7,829 nucleotides of DNA, taken from Pseudorhodobacter antarcticus (lineage in GTDB: Bacteria > Pseudomonadota > Alphaproteobacteria > Rhodobacterales > Rhodobacteraceae). Under the pieces are notes generated by a model that saw only the letters and a list, made by a program, of their open reading frames with translations, did no database searches and had not been told where the DNA came from. Position numbers and translations under genes: made by a program. Shown piece by piece: positions 1 to 7,829 of the stretch; within the stretch, counting starts at the first letter, position 1; every line of letters begins with the position of its first letter. Location of the stretch: NCBI GenBank assembly GCA_945860375.1, contig CAMAQR010000102.1, forward strand, positions 1 through 7,829. Direction: 5' to 3'.

Positions 1-978
1 CCTAGCCACTGCCTTAAGGCTCTCAACAACTTGGCCCTCAGCGTTTTCGCAGGCGCACAGGAAATCTTGGAGAACCTGTCGGTTATGGTCCAACAGCCCA
101 TCAAAGAGTTGGCCTGCACGGCTGATGGCCAATCCTTGCGCTGATAGCAGGTCAATGAAGACCTGCCTTGGCAAGGTTGGCGCATCTAGATTGATCAGTT
201 CTACAAACGAGAGGTGGATCTCGTCTTTGTTGCTGCTAACCCGCGGCCAGCGTGCGCCGTTTTTAACGTCAAACAACCCGTCAAGTCGGGTAATTCGCAA
301 CGGTTTGAATTGGGGAATATCGACAGTGACTTCGCAAGACAAAGTGGATCGCCCAGATGCGGCAAAGCGGTAGTTAAAAAAGAAGTGGAACGCATCCATG
401 CTCTGGCGGTACCGCGCCAGCACTTCATTTTCGAAGGTTCCCGACAAACTCACTCCCTCCGGCATCACCACATATGGCGCACCGTCGCTGGCATAGTTGA
501 TCAGCTCTATCACAGGCATCAGTTTCGAAGTGCCAGAGACGGCGATCTGTCGGCTGATGCAATGTTCCTTGAACGCTTGGACAGGTGTCGGCATCTGGCT
601 CAGCAGGTCGTTCGAACAGCCCAGAATAAGCAAAAAATTCTTCAAGGCGCTGGGTAAGTCGCACATTTGCTGGTGGTAGTGTTTGACGCGTTCAAAACCA
701 CCGGCACCCCACCCGAAACTGCGTTGATATTGCGCATGAAACGCTGCGAGGCCTGCGCTTAGGCCGCTTTCATTCTTTACTGCAAGATTGCCCTCAGACG
801 TGAATGCCAACGTCTCGGGCGAAATCAAAAGCTTCGACGGCACCATCAGTCGAACTGGCCTTTTCGGGATGACGGCAAACACGCCATACCCATGGGGGCC
901 TTGGCGGATGCAGACGTTCTCGGCCACCCCTCCCAGTATCCGAAATTGCCTTAAAAGCTCAGTGGCGTTCACAGTCAT
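1..978 (-). CDS. SET-domain-like protein (Rubisco-LSMT-type lysine methyltransferase family), 3' end beyond window
   Basis: An uninterrupted minus-strand frame of 326 codons runs from an ATG at 978 to the left edge, so the C-terminus is missing. Residues 27-35 (GPHGYGVFA) match the SET entry motif G-x-G-x-G-v-f-A and are followed by an ipsilon-strand-like VPSKLLISPETL. Residues 153-162 (LMPVIELINY) match the LSMT motif l-P-x-x-D-l-l-N-H. Residues 186-205 (VLARY...FFFNYRF) match the closing s-Y-G ... l-l-x-Y-G-F segment that carries the catalytic tyrosine (here probably Y203). This family transfers methyl groups from S-adenosylmethionine to protein lysines. The usual NH is NY and the YG/YGF glycines are replaced, so activity is uncertain. 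No export signal is visible, so it is probably cytoplasmic. The ATG lies 4 nt after the stop of the ubiquitin-barrel gene and has no Shine-Dalgarno sequence, which suggests translational coupling. The family assignment is from motifs read by eye; the open frame itself is certain. Confidence 0.72.
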   Translation of the reverse strand, partial: MTVNATELLRQFRILGGVAENVCIRQGPHGYGVFAVIPKRPVRLMVPSKLLISPETLAFTSEGNLAVKNESGLSAGLAAFHAQYQRSFGWGAGGFERVKHYHQQMCDLPSALKNFLLILGCSNDLLSQMPTPVQAFKEHCISRQIAVSGTSKLMPVIELINYASDGAPYVVMPEGVSLSGTFENEVLARYRQSMDAFHFFFNYRFAASGRSTLSCEVTVDIPQFKPLRITRLDGLFDVKNGARWPRVSSNKDEIHLSFVELINLDAPTLPRQVFIDLLSAQGLAISRAGQLFDGLLDHNRQVLQDFLCACENAEGQVVESLKAVAR

Positions 979-982
979 TTCG

Positions 983-2365
983 TCAAAAAGCCATGGTCAC
1001 ACCCAGCCGCAGTGTGCTTGATCGGTACTGCTGCGAGCCGTTGGTGAATGAGTAATAAAGATGACCTATCGTGCCTTGTTGGCCCTGATAATCCAAGCCG
1101 ATCCCCAACGAAACCTGTTCCCTGGGGACGCCTTGAATGACAAGGGTGGTGTCGCTTTCACCAGAAGTCGCATCAACGTAGCGCATCGTTTGCTGCAGGT
1201 CACCCTCACTGCGGTGGGTGTACTTCCATGTCAGCGATGGCCTGAGGGCGCCCGTCGCAACGGGAATATCCGTGAACACCTCTATGCCGACCGATGCCGC
1301 CGTCGATTGGTTGCTGGCGCTGTCGTATTGCACTGCCAGCGCAGGGCCAGATTCGGTGAATGCCTCCAGTGTAGTCTGGCTCAAATTAAGGGTCAGGTTG
1401 GGCACAAAGCTTACTCTAGCAGTCTGAAATGCCTTACTGACCTGGATGCCCGCGAAGGCGATATGGCCTCTTCGATTGGCCTCAAACAAGAGATCTGAAT
1501 ACCGAGAGTTACGAAAGTCGATGTCGCCATAGCCGATTGCGCCATCAATCAGCAGCTGGTCTTCCGAGGCGTGATGCAGATAAAGCACGGTTGTTTTTTG
1601 GGTTGAGGTCACCCCAGAGCCCTGCGCATCTGTGTCGGTGTGATCGCTTCCGTAACCTATGGCTGCCCCTAACAGCCAGTATGCGCTGAACTGCTTCTCA
1701 ACGCCAATGGTAAGGCCCCGCGCCTGAAAGCTGCTGTCATGGCCATCGGCATTGTTAGTGCCGTTGGCGATGACCCCGGTGACCCAGAGCTCTACCTGTT
1801 GACCGTTGCTGGCGGCAGCGCCGTCTTTGGAGAGCGTATTGAGCCGGCCCCAAACATGATCAAGCTGCGCCTCAGTCAAACGATATGCAGCAGACATCTG
1901 CGCCACGAGTTGGCTCCTAATAGAGGGATCGTCTGCGATGCCTCCGACCAAGCGAACAAACAGGCGCAGCGTCGACTCTCTTTCGATGCTGTAATCGCTC
2001 AGCGTGTGGCCATCTTCTAACTGCGTGCCCGCAAAAATAAGCCGCTGCCGATCCGGCGGGATGCCCTCTTTATCTTGAATTTTTTGCTTAACGTTATCGA
2101 TTGTGTCAGAGGGTTCAACTTCCAGCGTGATGGTTTTGCCGGTCAGGGTCTTGACGAATATCTGCATGGCTTGGGTCGCCGTGGACATCATGGTGAGGCT
2201 CAAGAGAAGAATGAGTTGACCTAATTTCTTTGCCCAAGAGCCCCGTGTCAATGCATGGGACGGTTCCGCAAGGTGATTGGCGGTGGATCGAAAGGTCACC
2301 CCCCCAACTGAGGAGCTGATTTCCAGAGCGGGATTTGCATCTTCGTTGGGGCGAGATGTTTTCAT
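983..2365 (-). CDS. Exported ubiquitin-autotransporter beta-barrel fusion (copy A)
   Basis: The protein is 460 aa from the ATG at 2365. That start has a GGGGG Shine-Dalgarno-like tract 8 nt upstream; an in-frame TTG at 2416 would add 17 residues and looks weaker. Residues 1-66 are a long export leader ending in a basic stretch (WAKKLGQ, 44-50), a hydrophobic core and the cleavage-like TQA. Residues 67-142 are ubiquitin, opening [20 protein letters not shown]. It differs from human ubiquitin at 12 of 76 positions (E24D, A28Q, Q40R, K48T, R54H, N60S, Q62E, K63R, H68R, V70F, L71V, R74V) and ends RLVGG. Residues 143-180 form a likely helix ([20 protein letters not shown]) and about 190-460 are alternating amphipathic beta strands ending LRLGVTMAF, with the terminal Phe typical of BAM-inserted barrels. 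By family knowledge the barrel should sit in the outer membrane and expose or tether ubiquitin at the surface. Its biological role is unknown. It is paired head to head with copy B and is followed at 4 nt by the SET-like gene. Confidence 0.9.
   Translation of the reverse strand: MKTSRPNEDANPALEISSSVGGVTFRSTANHLAEPSHALTRGSWAKKLGQLILLLSLTMMSTATQAMQIFVKTLTGKTITLEVEPSDTIDNVKQKIQDKEGIPPDRQRLIFAGTQLEDGHTLSDYSIERESTLRLFVRLVGGIADDPSIRSQLVAQMSAAYRLTEAQLDHVWGRLNTLSKDGAAASNGQQVELWVTGVIANGTNNADGHDSSFQARGLTIGVEKQFSAYWLLGAAIGYGSDHTDTDAQGSGVTSTQKTTVLYLHHASEDQLLIDGAIGYGDIDFRNSRYSDLLFEANRRGHIAFAGIQVSKAFQTARVSFVPNLTLNLSQTTLEAFTESGPALAVQYDSASNQSTAASVGIEVFTDIPVATGALRPSLTWKYTHRSEGDLQQTMRYVDATSGESDTTLVIQGVPREQVSLGIGLDYQGQQGTIGHLYYSFTNGSQQYRSSTLRLGVTMAF
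1940..2167 (-). other. Ubiquitin domain of copy A (76 codons, Gly-Gly retained)
   Basis: The 76 codons reproduce ubiquitin without gaps from Met1 to Gly76. Lys6, Lys11, Lys27, Lys29 and Lys33 are kept; Lys48 is Thr and Lys63 is Arg, so the two best-known chain-linkage lysines are lost. Leu8 and Ile44 are kept, but His68 and Val70 of the recognition patch are Arg and Phe. The tail is V71-R72-L73-V74-G75-G76 instead of LRLRGG. Isoleucine follows Gly76, as in a linear ubiquitin fusion. Whether any deubiquitinase could cut there cannot be told from the sequence. Confidence 0.97.
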
Positions 2366-2373
2366 GCTTGAAA

Positions 2374-2378
2374 CCCCC
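2374..2378 (-). promoter_or_regulatory. Ribosome binding site deciding the start of copy A
   Basis: On the minus strand GGGGG lies 8 nt before ATG 2365. This is the best support for the ATG over the in-frame TTG at 2416. In addition, the paralogous leader of copy B aligns with copy A from about this ATG onward. Confidence 0.55.
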
Positions 2379-4583
<2,205 letters not shown>

Positions 4584-4744
4584 GGGCTTAGACCGAAAGG
4601 ACTTCCCATCACGTCCTGCTATGCATTTTTGACCAGAGTGGATAAAATCGAAGCGTTTTGCAGTTGGTGCCATCCGATAGGCAATGTGAGGGCATTTTTG
4701 CATAAGTCACCCTTGAGGAAAGATAGCCCCTTTCCCCTTCATTA
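4584..4744. other. Intergenic stretch after copy B, no gene seen
   Basis: No credible reading frame is seen here. A weak hairpin, AGGAC at 4598-4602 pairing with GTCCT at 4613-4617, is followed nine bases later by TTTTT (4626-4630). It could be a poor terminator for copy B, but the stem is only 5 bp and the loop is long. Nothing else is recognised. Confidence 0.4.
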
Positions 4745-4938
4745 TCAGCCCACGCGAACGATCTCGGCGGTGCCGAGGGCTGAGAAGCGGTTCATCAGTG
4801 CGACGCGGATCTGGATTTCGGCCGTCTGGCTGTCGGGGTGCCTTGCGGCGATGCGCTCGCCGAAGGCTTTCAGGCACCGCATCTTTGCCTCAATCCGGCT
4901 CCGGACGTGCTATCCGGTCCAGTGCTTTAATAGCCCCT
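4723..4938 (+). repeat. 9-bp direct repeats (ATAGCCCCT) bracketing the transposase remnant
   Basis: ATAGCCCCT occurs at 4723-4731 and again at 4930-4938, just outside the recognisable transposase fragment on both sides. It resembles a target-site duplication, but 9 bp is longer than usual for IS5-family elements (2-4 bp). It could be coincidence or come from a different event. Confidence 0.35.
4745..4927 (-). pseudogene. IS5-type transposase, C-terminal remnant
   Basis: On the minus strand the frame ending in TGA at 4745-4747 reads WTG-stop-HVRSRIEAKM, then CLKAFGERIAAR, QTAEIQIRVALMNRFSALGT and AEIVRVG. This is the C-terminal end of IS5-family transposases common in Rhodobacterales and relatives, where a Tyr normally stands in W-T-G-Y-H. 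Here that codon is TAG (4910-4912). Only about 58 of more than 250 family residues are left. The catalytic DDE residues are absent, another stop lies at 4937-4939, and the frame loses similarity upstream. The gene is dead. It marks an old insertion between the molybdenum hydroxylase operon and the ubiquitin locus. Family assignment is from memory of the motif pattern. Confidence 0.75.
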
Positions 4939-4961
4939 AGTTTTCTAGACGCCTTGCAGCT

Positions 4962-7358
4962 TCAGCTTCTGCTGCTGTTTGAGGTGCTGCGGTTCGAGAG
5001 CTCTGCACCCAGCAGATTCTCTGACCATTGCGCAGATATTTGCGGATGCTCAATGCGGCCAGTTCGTCCTTGGATGAGAGACAAAACGTGAGGTGGCGTG
5101 AGGGGCAGTTCGCTGACATCGCGGCCAATCGCCCGCGCAACCGCGCAAGCGACGGTTGCGCCGACGTTCAGGATGGGCACTTCGCCCGCGCCTTTGGTGC
5201 CTAGGGGCCCGATGGAGGGGGCACCTTCGTAGAGATCAATCTCCACCGGCACGACATCCCCCGCCAAAGGCACGAGGTATTGTTCGAAGCCCGGCTGTTC
5301 CAATGCGCCATCCGGGCCGACGGTAATCTTTTCGTGAAGCGCGTAGCCTAGACCTTGAACGACGCCGCCCTGTATCTGGCTGTGGATTGCGCGCGGGTTC
5401 AATGCAAGGCCGACATCCTGCACCACCTTGTAGCTCAGCACCTCGACATGGCCGGTATCGGGGTCGACGGCTACCTCGCAGTCGTGGACGGCAAACACCG
5501 GGATATCGATGGCTTCGATGAAATGGCCCGCCGCGCAGCCCGGCATGGCGGGAACGCCCGGCGCAGTGAAGTTGCCATTGCCAGAAACAGGGCCCAAAAG
5601 CGCCTCAGCCCGCGCGATGACGGTGGTGATCGCCATACCGGTTCCGGGGTGGCCCGCGATTTCAACGCGGCCCTTGGTCAGGATCAGGTCTTCGGACTGC
5701 GCTTGCAACATCTCCGCCGCGACATCCAGGATCTGGTCCCGCACCCGTTCCGCCGCCATCTTACTCGCCGCGCCAATGGATACTGTGGCCCGCCCGCCGC
5801 CGACGCCCAGATCACGGCCAGCAGCATCGGTATCAGCGGCTTTCACGATCACCTCATCGGGTGACAGGCCAAGGGTCGCGGCAACAATCTGCGGCAGAGA
5901 TTGCACCATCGTGCCCGACCCGATCTCGACCCCCGATGTCACGAGCGTGGCACTGCCGTCGGCGTTCAGGTTGACCGTCGCGGAAGACGGCCCAACGAAA
6001 ACAAACCATGTTCCCACCGTTGTCGCGCGCCCGTAAAGACGGCCATCGGCTCTGTCACGACGGTCTGGTGTCCGGGCGACGAACGCGGCCATCCGGTCCA
6101 GCATCGGGCGCAGCACATCGCCCTGAAACACCTGTCCCGTTGCGCCGATGTCGCCATCTCCCAGCACCGCCCGGCAGCGCAAGTCCAGCGGGTCCATCCC
6201 GATCGCCTTAGCAATGTTGTCGGTATGCCGTTCAAGGAAGAACGTGTTGTAAACGCCGTTGCAAGCCCGGAAGGCCCCATTGGGCGGCGTGTTGGTATAG
6301 ACTGCACGGCTGTTCAACCTCACCGACCCCAGCTTGTAATTCCCGCCCAGCGTATGGGCGGTCATGGTGGTCAGAAACACCTGCTCCCCACCATAGGCTC
6401 CGCAATCCATCAGCACCGTCGCCTCGCGTCCGACGATCTCGCCTGCTGCCGTTACGGCAGAGCGAATGCGCACTTCGGCATTTTCGCGACAAAGGCAGGT
6501 CAGGTTTTCCTCCTCGCGCGAATGCACGAGCGAGACGGTCCGCCCGGTCTTTTGCGCTAGAACGGCGGCGATGGGTTCGATGGTGCAATCAAATTTCAGA
6601 CCAAACCCGCCCCCTACGGCTGGCACCGTCACCCGCACGCGCGAAGGCGGCACGCCAAGCGCCTTGGCAGTCACGGCCCGTACCGTCCAAGGCACTTGGG
6701 TTGAAGTGTGAATGTGGTAGCGGCCATCCTCATAGCTTGCCACTGCACAGCGGGGTTCGAACGGCAGTTGGTTTTGGCGTCCGACCTGAAAGCAATCTTC
6801 TACAATGGTGACATCTGGCCGAGCAAAGGCCGCGTCAGTATCGCCACGTATCACCCGCGCCTCCCACGCGACATTGCCACCCCGGATGCCGCCTTCGCGC
6901 AGCAGTTCGTAGGCTTTCCAATCAGGGTGAATGATGGGGGCGTCAGGGGAAAGAGCTTCTGCCATCGTCATCACGGCGTGCAGGGGTTCGGTTTCCACGA
7001 TCACCGCCGCTGCTGCCGCACGGGCAATGTCCAGCGTATCCGCCGCAATCGCGGCCAAGGGTTCGCCCTTGAATCGGATGCGGCTGCCGTTCAGCAGCGG
7101 GTGGTCCGCGATCCCGATGCCGAAGAGACCCGGCGCATCACCGGCCTGCGCTATGGCCCGCACGCCTTTCATCGCCAGTGCAGGGGAAAAATCCATCCGC
7201 AGAATTCGGGCCGAGGCAACGGTGGAGCGCACGATGGCCGCATGCAGCACCTCTGCGCCAAGGTCCGAGGTATAACGTGTCCGCCCCGTCAGCTTGTCCA
7301 GCGCATCGCGGCGCGGTAAATTCATCACGACAGAGCGGGGATCAGTCGGCCGGTTCAT
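4962..7358 (-). CDS. Xanthine dehydrogenase family molybdopterin-binding large subunit
   Basis: The protein is 798 aa, a normal length for the molybdenum-binding subunit of three-subunit (CoxL/XdhB-type) hydroxylases. These enzymes use water-derived oxygen to hydroxylate N-heterocycles, aldehydes or CO, and the electrons pass to 2Fe-2S clusters and FAD. Residues 14-130 are the a/b hammerhead-like N-terminal domain. Cofactor-binding motifs are VGGGFGLKF (248-256), GAFRACNG (361-368) and GGVVQGLGYALHE (664-676). KGAGE (722-726) holds the expected catalytic Glu726. The CO-dehydrogenase active-site loop AYxCSFR is not present, so it is not a form I CoxL; the substrate is unknown. The ATG at 7358 overlaps the small-subunit stop as ATGA, and GGAGGG at 7365-7370 is 6 nt upstream. 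The core family similarity ends near residue 764 (LIQGR); the last 34 residues are a polar tail ending in a Ser/Arg/Asn-rich stretch, possibly altered by the nearby insertion event. The enzyme is probably cytoplasmic, as no Tat signal is seen. Confidence 0.93.
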   Translation of the reverse strand: MNRPTDPRSVVMNLPRRDALDKLTGRTRYTSDLGAEVLHAAIVRSTVASARILRMDFSPALAMKGVRAIAQAGDAPGLFGIGIADHPLLNGSRIRFKGEPLAAIAADTLDIARAAAAAVIVETEPLHAVMTMAEALSPDAPIIHPDWKAYELLREGGIRGGNVAWEARVIRGDTDAAFARPDVTIVEDCFQVGRQNQLPFEPRCAVASYEDGRYHIHTSTQVPWTVRAVTAKALGVPPSRVRVTVPAVGGGFGLKFDCTIEPIAAVLAQKTGRTVSLVHSREEENLTCLCRENAEVRIRSAVTAAGEIVGREATVLMDCGAYGGEQVFLTTMTAHTLGGNYKLGSVRLNSRAVYTNTPPNGAFRACNGVYNTFFLERHTDNIAKAIGMDPLDLRCRAVLGDGDIGATGQVFQGDVLRPMLDRMAAFVARTPDRRDRADGRLYGRATTVGTWFVFVGPSSATVNLNADGSATLVTSGVEIGSGTMVQSLPQIVAATLGLSPDEVIVKAADTDAAGRDLGVGGGRATVSIGAASKMAAERVRDQILDVAAEMLQAQSEDLILTKGRVEIAGHPGTGMAITTVIARAEALLGPVSGNGNFTAPGVPAMPGCAAGHFIEAIDIPVFAVHDCEVAVDPDTGHVEVLSYKVVQDVGLALNPRAIHSQIQGGVVQGLGYALHEKITVGPDGALEQPGFEQYLVPLAGDVVPVEIDLYEGAPSIGPLGTKGAGEVPILNVGATVACAVARAIGRDVSELPLTPPHVLSLIQGRTGRIEHPQISAQWSENLLGAELSNRSTSNSSRS

Positions 7359-7819
7359 GCCACGCCCTCCGCATTAATCGACAGGACAGCGTCGATGATC
7401 CGCTCATATCCTGTGCAGCGGCAGATATTGCCCACGAGCGAAGCCTTGATCTGATCACGGTCGGGGTTGGGTTCGCGGTCAAGAAAGTCGGTCAAGGTCA
7501 TCACCATCCCCGGAAAGCACATCCCACATTGCACAACGTCATGGTCGATGAAGGCTTGTTGCACGCGGTTCAACGTGCCGGGCGAGGCCAAGCCTTCGAT
7601 CGTGACGATGCTGCATCCGTGCAGCAGCCCGATGGGTCGCAGGCAAGACGGTACGGCCTCGCCATCGATGTGGACGGTGCAGGCCCCGCAAAACCCTTCG
7701 CGGCAGACGGCCTTTGCGCCGGTAAGGCGCTGCCTGTCGCGCAGAACATCCAGCAGCGGGGTGCGTGGGTCGATCTCCAGCGCGATGGTCTCGCCGTTCA
7801 GGGTCAGTTCGATAGGCAT
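7355..7819 (-). CDS. 2Fe-2S small subunit of a xanthine dehydrogenase / CO-dehydrogenase family enzyme
   Basis: At 154 aa the protein has the usual length of CoxS-type subunits, which carry electrons from the molybdenum site to FAD. The N-terminal ferredoxin-like domain has Cys39, Cys44, Cys47 and Cys59 (CREGFCGACTVHIDG). The C-terminal helical domain has Cys98-x2-Cys101 (QCGMC) and Cys133-x-Cys135 (NICRCTGYERI). All eight ligands for two 2Fe-2S clusters are present. The ATG at 7819 has GAGGT 5 nt upstream. The gene overlaps the large-subunit gene by 4 nt, so both are translated from one message. A FAD-binding subunit is expected for a complete enzyme; none is in the window, and it may lie to the right. 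Confidence 0.95.
   Translation of the reverse strand: MPIELTLNGETIALEIDPRTPLLDVLRDRQRLTGAKAVCREGFCGACTVHIDGEAVPSCLRPIGLLHGCSIVTIEGLASPGTLNRVQQAFIDHDVVQCGMCFPGMVMTLTDFLDREPNPDRDQIKASLVGNICRCTGYERIIDAVLSINAEGVA
7365..7370 (-). promoter_or_regulatory. Ribosome binding site of the large-subunit gene
   Basis: GGAGGG on the minus strand lies 6 nt before ATG 7358, inside the 3' end of the small-subunit gene. It is a near-perfect Shine-Dalgarno sequence and fixes the start of the large subunit. Confidence 0.8.
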
Positions 7820-7824
7820 GTCAT

Positions 7825-7829
7825 ACCTC
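7825..7829 (-). promoter_or_regulatory. Ribosome binding site of the 2Fe-2S subunit gene
   Basis: GAGGT on the minus strand at the window edge is 5 nt before ATG 7819. Between them a TGA (7823-7821) could be the stop of an upstream operon gene ending outside the window, perhaps the FAD-binding subunit; this is inference. Confidence 0.7.

Noticed and set aside
125..657. Short plus- and minus-strand frames in the left 660 bases
   Set aside because: They overlap the continuous 326-codon minus-strand frame with SET motifs and have no recognisable content of their own.
4598..4630. Rho-independent terminator after copy B
   Set aside because: The stem is only 5 bp, the loop is 10 bases and the T run is nine bases away, so it is too weak to call as a terminator.
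4629..4940. Plus-strand 103-codon frame across the insertion remnant
   Set aside because: It runs antisense to the transposase fragment and has no supporting motif or ribosome binding site.
5355..7319. Several long plus-strand open frames opposite the molybdenum hydroxylase genes
   Set aside because: They are antisense shadows of a GC-rich coding strand; none shows a family motif, and the minus-strand frame is clearly the real gene.

Overview
The window looks like chromosomal DNA from an alphaproteobacterium, probably a marine Rhodobacterales (Roseobacter-type) organism. This is inferred from the three-subunit-type molybdenum hydroxylase genes, the IS5-type transposase remnant and overall codon use; no rRNA or other marker is present. 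It divides into an accessory left part (1-4583), a short scar with an insertion-sequence remnant (about 4584-4961) and an ordinary metabolic operon on the right (4962-7829).

The left part is the remarkable one. Two divergently transcribed genes, separated by about 290 bp, each encode an export leader, then a nearly complete eukaryotic-type ubiquitin, then a C-terminal outer-membrane beta-barrel of autotransporter type. In the minus-strand copy (copy A, 983-2365) ubiquitin is about 84% identical to human ubiquitin by my hand alignment (64/76). It keeps the terminal Gly-Gly and is joined directly to the barrel's linker helix. In the plus-strand copy (copy B, 2652-4583) ubiquitin is about 92% identical (70/76). 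It keeps all seven lysines and the Leu8/Ile44/His68/Val70 patch, but Gly75-Gly76 has become Asp-Thr, and an Ig-like repeat separates it from a barrel that does not obviously resemble that of copy A. In both, the predicted signal-peptidase site lies immediately before ubiquitin Met1, so processing would leave an authentic ubiquitin N-terminus.

Four bases downstream of copy A, on the same strand, starts a gene (978 to beyond the left edge) whose protein carries the motifs of a Rubisco-LSMT-like SET-domain lysine methyltransferase in slightly degenerate form. It has no Shine-Dalgarno sequence of its own and is probably translationally coupled to copy A. An exported ubiquitin, a second surface ubiquitin with altered C-terminus and a SET-like protein in one locus make a candidate undescribed eukaryote-mimicry system. 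Function is not known from the sequence; possibilities include surface display towards a eukaryotic host or grazer, or use of the stable ubiquitin fold as an adhesin or scaffold.

The right part encodes, on the minus strand, the 2Fe-2S small subunit and then the molybdopterin-binding large subunit of a xanthine dehydrogenase / CO-dehydrogenase family enzyme. They overlap by 4 bp (ATGA). A TGA just before the small-subunit gene hints that an upstream operon member lies outside the window. Between the large-subunit gene and copy B lies the C-terminal end of an IS5-type transposase carrying an in-frame stop, a sign of past mobile-element activity at the junction.
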